This document shows positions 50,503 to 59,231 of a stretch of 64,000 nt of DNA, one piece after another (the stretch's first letter is position 1; every line of letters starts with the position of its first letter). A model generated the notes under the pieces. The model was not told the origin of the DNA and ran no database searches. It saw nothing but the letters and a program-made list of their open reading frames with translations. The position numbers and the translations under genes are program-made. Source of the DNA: Gemmatimonadota bacterium (GTDB lineage Bacteria; Gemmatimonadota; Gemmatimonadetes; Gemmatimonadales; GWC2-71-9); the NCBI GenBank assembly GCA_003169895.1, contig PNAE01000006.1:62001-126000 (forward strand). Direction: 5' to 3'.

Positions 50503-52239
50503 GTGTCCCTCCTTCGCCGCCAATGGCTCACGCTCCTCAGCTGGTCACTCGGTGGAGCGGCGTTGTCGCCCGGCACGGTTGTCGCCCAGCAACCAGCTGC
50601 GATTGCCGCGACCTGGCCGTACTCCGGCAAGGCGCGCGTAGCGGAAGGGGCGCACGGGATGGTGGCCTCCGGGAGCGCCATTGCCAGCGCGGTGGGCCGC
50701 GACATGCTGAAGGCCGGTGGCAATGCGGTCGACGCCGCGGTCGCCGTGGGCTTTGCGCTCGAGGTCACTCACGCTGAAGCGGGAAACATCGGCGGCGGCG
50801 GGTTCATGATGATCCGCCTGAAGAACGGCAGGGTGTACGCGCTCGATTATCGAGAGACCGCACCCGCCAGGGCCACGCACGATATGTATCTCGACGCGGC
50901 GGGACAACCGACGGACCAGAGCATTGCGGGACCGCTCGCGTCGGGTATCCCTGGTTCGGTCGCGGGCATGCTCGAGGCGCACCGACGCTTCGGCCGGCTC
51001 CCGCTCGCCGCGGTGCTCGATCCCGCAATCCGGCTGGCGCGAGACGGCTTCGTGGTGGATTCGGTCCACGCCCACTCGCTGGCGAGCGGCGTCCGACGGT
51101 TCGCGCAGTACTCGCCGGCGGCGCTGGCACAGTACACCATCAACGGCGCCGCTCCCGTGCCCGGTGCGACGCTCAAGCAGCCGGATCTCGCCCGCACGCT
51201 GGAAGCGATTCGCGATCGCGGACGCAATGGCTTCTACGCAGGGTGGGTCGCGAAGGCGATCGCCGACGAGATGCAGCGGGACGGCGGCCTCATCACCGAA
51301 CTCGACCTCGCGGCCTACCGGCCCAGGTGGCGTCAGCCGGTCCGGATCAGGTACCGCGGGTACACCATCTGGTCGATGCCCCCGTCATCGTCGGGCGGTG
51401 CCACCCTGGCAATGATCCTCAACATCATGGAGGGGTTCAAGCCGCTGCCGCCGTTCGGCTCCACGGCATTGCTGCACCTCGAATCCGAAGCGATGCGCCG
51501 CGCGTTCACCATGCGCAACCGCTTTCTTGGCGATCCCGACTTCGAGCGGCTGACGATGCTGCCCAGAATGGAGTCGAAGGCGTTCGCGGCGACGGCCCGC
51601 GGCACGATCGACCCGGCACGGGCCACGCCAACGCCGCCGTTTGATCCGTCGATCAAGGACGGGCCGAACACGACGCACTACTCCGTCGTCGACGCCCAGG
51701 GCAACGCCGTCTCGACGACCACGACGCTCAATAATTCGTTCGGCTCTGCCGTGCTCATCACCGGAGCCGGGTTCCTGCTGAACGATGAAATGGATGACTT
51801 CGCGGCTGCGCCGGGCAAGCCGAACATGTACGGACTGGTGCAAGGCGAGATCAACGCCATCAAGCCCGGCAAACGGATGCTGTCGGCGATGACGCCAAGC
51901 ATTGTGCTCGATCGCGCAGGCAGGCTCAAGATGGTGTTGGGCACGCCCGGCGGTCCGACAATCATCACCCAGGTGTACCACGTCATCAGCAACGTGATCG
52001 ATCATCGAATGTCATTGGCGGACGCGGTGGCCGCCCCACGTCAGCACCACCAGGGCCTGCCGGACGAAATCTTCCTCGAACAGGGCGGGTTCCTCCCGGC
52101 AGTCGTCGATTCGCTGACGGCGATGGGGCACCACGTGCAGCTCGGAGGCGGCGGCGACGTACAGGCAATCATTCACACGGCACACGGATGGCAGGGCGTG
52201 AGTGACCCGCGCGGAGGTGGCGCGCCGGCGGGGTATTGA
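50503..52239 (+). CDS. ggt: Gamma-glutamyltransferase
   Basis: 578 aa from GTG (GAGG just upstream). Signal peptide (about 1-28, ending VVAQQ), large-subunit motifs AEGAHGMVASGSAIASAVG, GGNAVDAAVA and GNIGGGGFMMI, and the autocleavage site before Thr390 in NTTHYSVVD, which becomes the nucleophile of the small subunit. Later: LLNDEMDDF, KRMLSAMTPSIV, GTPGGPTIITQV. Periplasmic enzyme that hydrolyses or transfers gamma-glutamyl groups, for example from glutathione. Confidence 0.96.
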   Translation: MSLLRRQWLTLLSWSLGGAALSPGTVVAQQPAAIAATWPYSGKARVAEGAHGMVASGSAIASAVGRDMLKAGGNAVDAAVAVGFALEVTHAEAGNIGGGGFMMIRLKNGRVYALDYRETAPARATHDMYLDAAGQPTDQSIAGPLASGIPGSVAGMLEAHRRFGRLPLAAVLDPAIRLARDGFVVDSVHAHSLASGVRRFAQYSPAALAQYTINGAAPVPGATLKQPDLARTLEAIRDRGRNGFYAGWVAKAIADEMQRDGGLITELDLAAYRPRWRQPVRIRYRGYTIWSMPPSSSGGATLAMILNIMEGFKPLPPFGSTALLHLESEAMRRAFTMRNRFLGDPDFERLTMLPRMESKAFAATARGTIDPARATPTPPFDPSIKDGPNTTHYSVVDAQGNAVSTTTTLNNSFGSAVLITGAGFLLNDEMDDFAAAPGKPNMYGLVQGEINAIKPGKRMLSAMTPSIVLDRAGRLKMVLGTPGGPTIITQVYHVISNVIDHRMSLADAVAAPRQHHQGLPDEIFLEQGGFLPAVVDSLTAMGHHVQLGGGGDVQAIIHTAHGWQGVSDPRGGGAPAGY

Positions 52240-52253
52240 AGAGGCATCGATCG

Positions 52254-53999
52254 ATGCGAGCCTTGCGACGCCTGCGACGCTATTTCAAACGCTACGCCGT
52301 GGCCTACGCCGCGGGCTTCGCTTGCCTGTGCTGCTCGAACCTGCTCGCGACGCTCGGCCCGCGATTCATGCAGCACGCCATCGACGCCTTGATCGCCGCC
52401 AACTGGTACGCGGCGCGCGTGGCTGCGTGGTGGGTGGCCGGACTGGCGCTTGCCGGCGGTTGCCTCCGCTTCGGGATGCGCTACCTGCTCAACGGCGCGT
52501 CCCGGCGGGTGGAAACCGACCTGCGCGATGACCTGTACGGGCACCTCATCGGCCTGTCGGCGCCTTTTTTTCAGCGCCAGCCGATCGGCGACCTCATGGC
52601 GCGGGCCACCAACGACCTGCTTGCGCTCCGAATGGTTGCCGGTCCGGCGGTCATGTACCTGGTCGATACCACCGTTCGGACCATCATGATCGTGCCGATG
52701 ATGGCCGCGATCTCGCCCGCACTGACGTTCTGGGCGCTCCTGCCCACGCTTGGCCTGCCGTTGGTGATGACCGTGCTCGGTGGCGAGGTCCACCGCCGAT
52801 CACTCGCGGTCCAGGACCAGTTTGGTGATGTCTCCTCGTTCATGCAGGAGCACCTGGCCGGCGTCAGGATCGTGCGGGCCTATGCCCAGGAAGCAGCGGA
52901 GACCCGCAGCTTTCATGCGCTGGACGCCGACTACCAACGACGCAACATGGCGCTGGCACGCGCTCAGGGCGTCTTCAACCCGCTGCTGTCGCTGCTGGGC
53001 GGCATCGGAGCCATCGTCGCCCTGGTCGCTGGCGGACGCAGCGTGATCGATGGCCGGATCAGCGTCGGGGGCTTTGTCGCGTTCGGCGTATATCTCGCGA
53101 CGCTCGTCTGGCCAATGATCGCACTCGGATGGGCGATATCGCTGCTGCAGCGCGGCGACGCCGCGACCGACCGGATCGATGCGCTGTTCGCGGTGACGCC
53201 GGACATTCGCGATCCCGCCCAGCCGATCGCGCTGGTTGCCGGCGCTTCGGCCCGGAGTATCCGATTCGAGTCCGTCTGGTTCCGCTATCCCGGGGCCGAC
53301 GCTGCGGCGCCGGCGCTCGAGGACGTGACGTTTGACGTAGCGGCCGGAGCACTCCTCGGTATCGTCGGCGCGACCGGTAGCGGCAAATCGACCGTCGTCG
53401 ACCTGATGGTCCGGACCTATGACCCCGATCGCGGCCGCATCCTGGTCGATGGCGTGGATCTGCGGTCGCTCCGGGTGGACGATGTCCGTCGTGCGATCGG
53501 CATCGTGCCCCAGGAGACATTCCTGTTCTCGGAAACGCTGCGCGAGAACGTCCTGCTCGGGACGGCAGACGACGGTCAACTGGACGACGCCGCCCGGACC
53601 GCGCAACTCACGGACGCGCTGCCCGACCTGCCCAATGGCTGGGAGACGATGCTGGGGGAGCGGGGGATCAACCTGTCCGGCGGACAACGGCAACGGGCCG
53701 CGATCGCCCGCGCGCTGGTGCGTCAGCCCAGCGTGCTGGTGCTGGATGATGCACTCAGCGCGGTCGATGCCCATACCGAAATGGAAATCCTCACTGCGCT
53801 GGAGCGCGCGACGGCGGAGCGCACTCGAATCATCGTGTCGCACCGGTTCTCGGCCGTGCGCAACGCGGACCAGATCCTGGTGCTCGACGGAGGACGGATT
53901 GTGGAGCGTGGCACCCACGACGAGCTGGTCGCTGCCGGCGCCAGGTATACGGAGTTGTTGATGCGGCAGGAGGTGGAGGAGAGTCTTGAACTACAGTGA
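52254..53999 (+). CDS. ABC exporter, permease and ATPase fused (MsbA/MdlA-like)
   Basis: 581 aa from ATG at 52254, preceded by GAAGAGG; a TTG at 52236 overlapping the ggt stop is the alternative. Six-helix ABC_membrane domain (about 15-300) then nucleotide-binding domain: Walker A VGATGSGKST, Q loop IVPQETFLFSETLREN, signature NLSGGQRQRAAIARAL, Walker B VLVLDDALSAVDAHTE and H-loop IIVSHRFSAV. Works as a homo- or heterodimer exporting lipids, peptides or drugs. It follows ggt closely, so both are probably one transcript. The stop codon begins a heptad array. Confidence 0.95.
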   Translation: MRALRRLRRYFKRYAVAYAAGFACLCCSNLLATLGPRFMQHAIDALIAANWYAARVAAWWVAGLALAGGCLRFGMRYLLNGASRRVETDLRDDLYGHLIGLSAPFFQRQPIGDLMARATNDLLALRMVAGPAVMYLVDTTVRTIMIVPMMAAISPALTFWALLPTLGLPLVMTVLGGEVHRRSLAVQDQFGDVSSFMQEHLAGVRIVRAYAQEAAETRSFHALDADYQRRNMALARAQGVFNPLLSLLGGIGAIVALVAGGRSVIDGRISVGGFVAFGVYLATLVWPMIALGWAISLLQRGDAATDRIDALFAVTPDIRDPAQPIALVAGASARSIRFESVWFRYPGADAAAPALEDVTFDVAAGALLGIVGATGSGKSTVVDLMVRTYDPDRGRILVDGVDLRSLRVDDVRRAIGIVPQETFLFSETLRENVLLGTADDGQLDDAARTAQLTDALPDLPNGWETMLGERGINLSGGQRQRAAIARALVRQPSVLVLDDALSAVDAHTEMEILTALERATAERTRIIVSHRFSAVRNADQILVLDGGRIVERGTHDELVAAGARYTELLMRQEVEESLELQ

Positions 54000-54060
54000 A
54001 ACGTGAGCGGTGAGACGTGAGAGGTGAAACGTGAGACGTGAGACGTGAAACGTAAGACGG
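53994..54060 (+). repeat. Heptad array starting at the exporter stop codon
   Basis: Nine consecutive 7-bp units from CAGTGAA, which includes the TGA stop (53997-53999), through ACGTGAG, CGGTGAG, AGGTGAA and ACGTAAG variants, ending ACGG. All keep exact 7-bp phase. Single orientation, in the short gap between convergent genes (exporter and ccdA). Confidence 0.85.
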
Positions 54061-54082
54061 GGTTTCGATCCTCCGGCTCGGT

Positions 54083-54808
54083 TCAGAGCAGCTTTCTCAG
54101 GAATTCCGGCGTCATTCCCTGCAGCCAACCCGCCAGGCGGGTGAATTCTCCGGTCACCAGCAGCAGGCCCACACCGATCAGCACGATCCCGCTGGCGCGA
54201 TGCACCCAGGGCATCCAGCGTCGGAATCGCTGGAACCAGTTGCGGAACGCGTCGAGCGCGGCCGCTGCAATCAGGAACGGCACGGCCAGTCCGGCGGAGT
54301 AGGCGGCGAGGAGCACGACGCCGTGGCGCAACTGCCCGCTGCTGCCGGCGAGCGCGAGAATCGCACCGAGGATGGGCCCGATGCAGGGCGTCCAGCCGGC
54401 CGCGAACACCATGCCGACGACAGCACTCCCGAGGTAGCCGACCGGTTTCTGGTCGAGATGGATCCGGCGCTCACGATCGAAGAGGCCGATGCGAAGCAGT
54501 CCCAGCGTATACAGCCCGAACAGGATGATCAGCACGCCGCCCGCGCGCGCAAGCAGCAGCTTGTGATAGCGCAGGCTCGCTCCAAGGGCGGTGGCGCCGG
54601 CCCCGAGCAGGATGAACACGAGCGAGAAACCGGCCACGAACAGGAGTGCGTGGCCTATCGCGCGGTAACGGCGGCCGCTCACCTCTTCGAGGGTCATGCC
54701 ACTCAGGTACCCGACGTAACTGGGCACCAGCGGCAGTACGCACGGCGAGAGGAATGACAGGAGGCCAGCCGCGAACGCGACAGCGGGCCCGACGGCGACG
54801 TCGGTCAG
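54083..54808 (-). CDS. ccdA: CcdA-type thiol:disulfide transport protein, probable CTG start
   Basis: 241 aa, about six helices. The first helix carries the family motif LLSFLSPCVLPLVPSYVGYL with the redox Cys; the partner Cys is in FAAGWTPCIGPILGAILALA. CcdA carries reducing equivalents across the inner membrane for cytochrome c maturation or periplasmic thiol proteins. No ATG/GTG/TTG lies between the upstream stop and helix 1; CTG at 54808 overlaps the Fur-family stop as CTGA. An ATG in the preceding gene would add about 30 residues. Last gene of the operon. Confidence 0.92.
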   Translation of the reverse strand: MTDVAVGPAVAFAAGLLSFLSPCVLPLVPSYVGYLSGMTLEEVSGRRYRAIGHALLFVAGFSLVFILLGAGATALGASLRYHKLLLARAGGVLIILFGLYTLGLLRIGLFDRERRIHLDQKPVGYLGSAVVGMVFAAGWTPCIGPILGAILALAGSSGQLRHGVVLLAAYSAGLAVPFLIAAAALDAFRNWFQRFRRWMPWVHRASGIVLIGVGLLLVTGEFTRLAGWLQGMTPEFLRKLL

Positions 54809-55293
54809 AAGATCGTTCCCGCATGCTGCACCGCGCCCGCGTCCGCTTCGCGACACACCCGGCATAGCCCGCGGATCTCGACGCGATGGGTCTGGTGCTG
54901 GAATCCCTGCTCGTCGGCGACCATCGGAAGCAGCCGTTCGAACCGCTCGGTCGAGAACTCGGTCACGCGGCCGCACCGCGAGCAGATGAGGTGCCCATGC
55001 TGCCCGGGAGAGAGCAACGCCTCGAAGCGCTTGAAGCCTTCCCCGAAGTCGTTCGCTCGCACGAGCCCGCTCTCGAGGAGCACGTCGAGCGACCGGTAGA
55101 CGGTGGCCGTGCCAACGCGCAGGCCCTGCTCACGAAGGCGACGCTGGATGCCGACGACCGAAAGATGCTCCCCACCGGCAAAGACTGCCCGGGCAACCAT
55201 GTCGCGCTGACGGGTGATCGGGAGGTGTCGCTCGCGCAACCAGCGGTGAAACCGGTCGAATAGCTGCTGCGGCGCGGCGTCACCATCAGGCAT
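54805..55293 (-). CDS. Fur-family metalloregulator
   Basis: 162 aa from ATG at 55293 (overlaps the upstream gene by 8 nt). Winged-helix part: LPITRQRDMVARAVF, LSVVGIQRRLREQGLRVGTA, TVYRSLDVLLESGLV. Dimerisation and metal part: HGHLICSRCGRVTEF and GLCRVCREAD, giving two CxxC pairs of a structural Zn site. It could be Fur, Zur or PerR; the regulatory ligands cannot decide. It binds DNA and represses metal or oxidative-stress genes. Coupled directly to ccdA, which is unusual for a Fur protein and suggests it controls its own operon. Confidence 0.93.
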   Translation of the reverse strand: MPDGDAAPQQLFDRFHRWLRERHLPITRQRDMVARAVFAGGEHLSVVGIQRRLREQGLRVGTATVYRSLDVLLESGLVRANDFGEGFKRFEALLSPGQHGHLICSRCGRVTEFSTERFERLLPMVADEQGFQHQTHRVEIRGLCRVCREADAGAVQHAGTIF

Positions 55294-55687
55294 CGTCGGC
55301 GGCTGCCCCGATGGGCACGGGGGGGAACCAGAGCGCGACATCCACCGGTGTCGGCGGCTCTTCATCGTCCGCGCGAACCGGCACGAGCGCCAGCAGCTCC
55401 TGAAGCGCCTCCAGCGGACCGCTGCCCACCTCATCCAGGTGCGGCTCGAAGCTGCCGCGCTGCTTCCCTTTGACCTGGGCGACGTAGGTCGCGGTATAAA
55501 TCCGGCGACGATCGCCATCGATCCGGCTCAATACGGCGGTGCCGAACTCCCGTTGGTCGCGACGCAACACCCGGAACACCCAGACGCCGTCGACGCCGTC
55601 GACCGGCACTTGCTCGCGCAGCCATGCCGCAAGCCGTTCCCAATGTGGGCTCTCGCCCGGCCCGCGAGGGGCGAGCGATGTCAGCAT
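55286..55687 (-). CDS. Hypothetical protein, 133 aa
   Basis: No family recognised. Soluble, alpha/beta by pattern (WERLAAWLREQVPVDGVDGV, then FGTAVLSRIDGDRRRIYTAT), acidic Pro-rich C-terminus. It overlaps the gene upstream by 7 nt and the Fur gene downstream by 8 nt, so it is translated as part of the operon and is real. The function may be linked to the enzyme just upstream or to Fur. ATG at 55687 is the only good start. Confidence 0.7.
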   Translation of the reverse strand: MLTSLAPRGPGESPHWERLAAWLREQVPVDGVDGVWVFRVLRRDQREFGTAVLSRIDGDRRRIYTATYVAQVKGKQRGSFEPHLDEVGSGPLEALQELLALVPVRADDEEPPTPVDVALWFPPVPIGAAADDA

Positions 55688-56751
55688 CGCGCCAGATACA
55701 TGCGGAGTATGTGCATGAAGTCCTGCGCATTGGTCACGACGCCGAACGCCTGGTGCGTGCCCCGATCACGCAGCTTGTTGACGACAAATTCGGTCTGGTC
55801 GACGCAGATCGTCATCAACGGTTCAGGGCGCCCGTCGTCGGTATGGTTGTGAAAGGCCGGCAGCATGTTGCCGACCGCGATGGCGTGCAGCGCCGTCGCC
55901 ACGAACACCGCCCCGGTCGCTTTCACGGTGTACTCGCGCATGGCGTCCTGTGCGGCCAGGTTGTCGGTGATCACCTCGGGCAGCGGACCGTCATCGCGAA
56001 TCGATCCCGCGAGGACATACGGGATCTTCTGGGTCACCAGCGCGTGCATGATCCCCGCCCGGACCAGGCCCGACTCGACTGCTGCGACAATCGAACCGGC
56101 CGCCCGCACCGCGTTGATCGCGCGCATATGCTGGCCGTGCCCGCCCTGCGTCGGATGTCCGCTGTCGTCCATGCCGAGCGTGGTGCCGAAAATCGCCGCC
56201 TCGATGTCATGCACGGCGACGGCGTTGCCGGCCAGTACGGCCTGGACATAACCGTTGCGGATCAGCCATTCGAAGTCGTTCCGCGCCCGTGAATGCACCA
56301 GTGCCGGACCCGTGATCCACAGTACGTACCCGCCGCAATCCTTCTCGTGCTGCAGCCGGCTGGCGAGCTCTTCGTAGTTGACCGGTCGCTCGCGCGAGAC
56401 TTCGGTGCCCATGAACTGGAACTCGTTGGCGCCGTGACTGCCGCCCAGGAAGCCATCGGTATGCACCACAACGCCCTCCACGCCGTGTTCGTCGAGCGCC
56501 GTGAGCACCAGTTCACCGCGCTTCACTCGACGCGGTTCGGTGGCTTCGAGCCGGTCCCCTCGTCGCACCACGGCGCAATCCATCCGCGGGCGCGCCGGCG
56601 CCTGCCAGCCCGACTCGAGCCGGACATAGGTGGGCAGGTTGGATGTCGAGAAAAAGCCGTCGGGCAGCACGCCATCGGCCGGGGCCGCAACAAAACTCGC
56701 CACCGGCGCGGTCGCGAACGGGGGCTGACTCACATCGGGAAGCCAGGTCAT
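55681..56751 (-). CDS. LOR/SDH-family (TIGR00300-type) enzyme, possible ornithine cyclodeaminase
   Basis: 356 aa. N-terminal segment FFSTSNLPTYVRLESGWQ with RPRMDCAVV is typical of the LOR/SDH conserved region, and the second half has YVQAVLAGNAVAVHDIEAAI, GTTLGMDD, HMRAINAVRAAGSI and GSIRDDGPLPEVITD. The same domain is found in archaeal ornithine cyclodeaminase and in the arginine-catabolic fusion enzymes of cyanobacteria (family knowledge). So a NAD-dependent amino-acid deaminase is likely, but the substrate is not shown. Short spacing from priA (59 bp) and overlap with the hypothetical downstream. Confidence 0.75.
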   Translation of the reverse strand: MTWLPDVSQPPFATAPVASFVAAPADGVLPDGFFSTSNLPTYVRLESGWQAPARPRMDCAVVRRGDRLEATEPRRVKRGELVLTALDEHGVEGVVVHTDGFLGGSHGANEFQFMGTEVSRERPVNYEELASRLQHEKDCGGYVLWITGPALVHSRARNDFEWLIRNGYVQAVLAGNAVAVHDIEAAIFGTTLGMDDSGHPTQGGHGQHMRAINAVRAAGSIVAAVESGLVRAGIMHALVTQKIPYVLAGSIRDDGPLPEVITDNLAAQDAMREYTVKATGAVFVATALHAIAVGNMLPAFHNHTDDGRPEPLMTICVDQTEFVVNKLRDRGTHQAFGVVTNAQDFMHILRMYLARC

Positions 56752-56810
56752 TGCGGCGGAAAGCTAGGCCGCCCCGGTGCTGCGGCAAAGGCATGACCAC
56801 GGCTGCATTG

Positions 56811-59231
56811 TCACATGAGCGACACCGGATCCCTGTCAATACTGATCCGCACGCCGCCCCTCGGCAGCGCGAGTCGTGCCGCAGCGGTTCGTATCCATCG
56901 ACCGAGCGCTTGCGGCGACCCCTTGAGGATCAGGTGAACACGCCAGCGGTCCTTGATCCGCTCGATCGGACAGGGCGCCGGTCCCACGACGATGAGCGGC
57001 AAGCCGCTGCGGGTGATGATCCGCTCGCACCAATCAGCCAGGGCCGCCGCGCGCTGAGTGACGGCGAGGTTATCGGCGCCCGTCAGTACCAGGTGCACCA
57101 GCGCGATGTGCGGCGGATAGGCCGGCGCGCGGCGCAGCTCGGTCTCCACCGCCAGGAACGCCTCCGCATCGTGCTGCGCGGCAAAGACCAGTGCCGGATG
57201 GTCGGGCTGGCGAGTCTGTACCAGCACCCGCCCGCCCTTCGGGCCGCGGCCGGCGCGGCCGGCAACCTGAGCGACCAACTGGAATGTCCGCTCGGCGGAC
57301 CGGAAATCCGGGAGATGCAGGCTCGTGTCGGCGTCGACGACACCGACCAGCGTCACGTTCGGAAAATCGATGCCCTTGGCGATCATCTGCGTGCCGAGCA
57401 GCACGTCGACCTCACCTCGTTCCACCCGCTCGAGGATCCGGTGATGCGACCACTTGCTGCCGGTGGTATCGAGGTCCATTCGCGCGACACGAGCCCCCGC
57501 AAACCGTTCCGCCACCAGGCGCTCGAGCTGTTGCGTCCCGGCACCCACCGCCCGCGTCGTGACGCCGCCGCACGCACCGCATGTTTGCGGCACGTCGGCC
57601 TGATAGTCACAGTAGTGGCAGCGCATCCGGTCGGGATGCCGATGCACGGTCAGCGAAATGCTGCAGTTGGGACATTCGAGCACGGTGCCACAGGCAGTGC
57701 ACTGGACGTACGCGGCCCATCCCCGCCGATTGAGCAGCAACAACACCTGGTTCCCCGCGCCGAGGGTCGCGGTGATCGCGTCGTCGAGGCGCTGGGTCCA
57801 TGGTAGTCCGCCCACCCCGACGACCTGCGGCTCCTGCCGCAGGTCGAGGACCTCGACCGGCGGCAACGGTCGTGCTGCGACGCGGTGGGGCAGCCGGACC
57901 ACGCGGCCCGCGCGCGCTGTCCGCGTCCATGTCTCCAGCGACGGCGTGGCCGTGCCGAGAATCAGGCTGGCCCCTTCGAGCCGAGCGCGCATCGCCGCCA
58001 CTTCGCGCGCATGATACCGCGGGGTCTCGCTGTTCTTGTAGCTGGTCTCATGCTCCTCGTCGATCACGATGATCCCCAGCTCTTTCACCGGCGCAAAGAC
58101 AGCCGAACGAGCGCCGACGGCGATGCGGCGATCACCCCGGCGCAGGGCCCGCCATGCATCGGCCCGCTCGCCGTCCGACAGCGCGCTGTGCAGCACCGCG
58201 ACCTGATCGGGGAACATTGCTCGCACGCGCCCCACCGTCTGCGGCGTCAGCGAGATTTCCGGGACCAGGACGATCGCGCCGCGCCCGTCCGCCAGCGCGA
58301 CCTTGATGCGCTCGAGATAGACCTGGGTCTTGCCGGACCCGGTGACACCGAAGAGCAGGGCGGCTTCGCCCCGCGGGAGCGCAGCCAGTGCGTCCAGTGC
58401 CGCCTGTTGATCAGCGGTCAATACGACCGGGCTGGCCGGGACCACGGCACCGCCGAACGGATCGCGGGGCGATTCGAGGTCGACGATCGTGACCAGGCCT
58501 GCCGCCTGCAACGATCGCAACGGTCCGGGACCGGCACCCACCGCGTCGAGCAGCTCTCGCACCGGCGCGCGGCCGCCACGCTCCTCGAGCGCCTGATAGA
58601 CGCTCCGCTGCTTGGGAGCGCGCCCGAAGCGCTGATCTCGTTCGAGCAACGACAGCGGTGTTCCCTCGATCTGGGCCACGCGGGTCGTCGCGGTGGCCGC
58701 ATCGGTGTCTGGTGGAATGATCTCGACGTCGAGTGCGCCGACGCGCTGTAACCGGTCGACCACGTCCCACACCGGTCGCCTGAACGCCTTCGCCGCCGCG
58801 GCCACGGACGCACTCCCGCCACGAGCGGCCAACCAGTCCAGCAGCTGCTCCGCCGTGCCACCCACCCGTTGGCGACCGGCATCGCGCACGTGCAACGCCA
58901 GCGTGGAATGGCCCCACAACGCGGCCGGGAGCATCGCCCGCAGCACCATGCCAACGGGGGCGCCGTAGTAGCGCACCATCTGCCCCGCGAGGTCGAGCAG
59001 CGTGGGCGGCAGCACGGTGCCGGCGTCGGGCGTGGCGAGGATGTCGCGGGCGGTCATCGCCGGCGCCGGGACATCCACGGCCGTGACCATGCCGATCCAT
59101 TCCTGCCGCCGGACCGGAACGACGACGCGCGCCCCGGGGAGCGCGCGGTCGGCAAGTGACACAGGAATCCGGTAGGTGTAGGGGTCAGGCAGCGGGAGCG
59201 GAAGCGCGACCTGCGCGAAACGGTCCGTCAT
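56811..59231 (-). CDS. priA: Primosomal protein N' (replication restart helicase)
   Basis: 806 aa. N-terminal DNA-binding domain (PLPDPYTYRIPVSLADRALP, GARVVVPVRRQEWIGMVT), helicase domain with Walker A FGVTGSGKTQVYLE and DEEH (IIVIDEEHETSYKN), the zinc-binding region with four CxxC pairs (CTACGTVLECPNC, CHYCDY, CGACGG) and the second helicase lobe (GTQMIAKGIDFPNVTLVGVV). It reloads the replisome at stalled forks. The start is ATG at 59231, overlapping the stop of the epimerase gene (ATGA), so both are co-translated. Confidence 0.97.
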   Translation of the reverse strand: MTDRFAQVALPLPLPDPYTYRIPVSLADRALPGARVVVPVRRQEWIGMVTAVDVPAPAMTARDILATPDAGTVLPPTLLDLAGQMVRYYGAPVGMVLRAMLPAALWGHSTLALHVRDAGRQRVGGTAEQLLDWLAARGGSASVAAAAKAFRRPVWDVVDRLQRVGALDVEIIPPDTDAATATTRVAQIEGTPLSLLERDQRFGRAPKQRSVYQALEERGGRAPVRELLDAVGAGPGPLRSLQAAGLVTIVDLESPRDPFGGAVVPASPVVLTADQQAALDALAALPRGEAALLFGVTGSGKTQVYLERIKVALADGRGAIVLVPEISLTPQTVGRVRAMFPDQVAVLHSALSDGERADAWRALRRGDRRIAVGARSAVFAPVKELGIIVIDEEHETSYKNSETPRYHAREVAAMRARLEGASLILGTATPSLETWTRTARAGRVVRLPHRVAARPLPPVEVLDLRQEPQVVGVGGLPWTQRLDDAITATLGAGNQVLLLLNRRGWAAYVQCTACGTVLECPNCSISLTVHRHPDRMRCHYCDYQADVPQTCGACGGVTTRAVGAGTQQLERLVAERFAGARVARMDLDTTGSKWSHHRILERVERGEVDVLLGTQMIAKGIDFPNVTLVGVVDADTSLHLPDFRSAERTFQLVAQVAGRAGRGPKGGRVLVQTRQPDHPALVFAAQHDAEAFLAVETELRRAPAYPPHIALVHLVLTGADNLAVTQRAAALADWCERIITRSGLPLIVVGPAPCPIERIKDRWRVHLILKGSPQALGRWIRTAAARLALPRGGVRISIDRDPVSLM

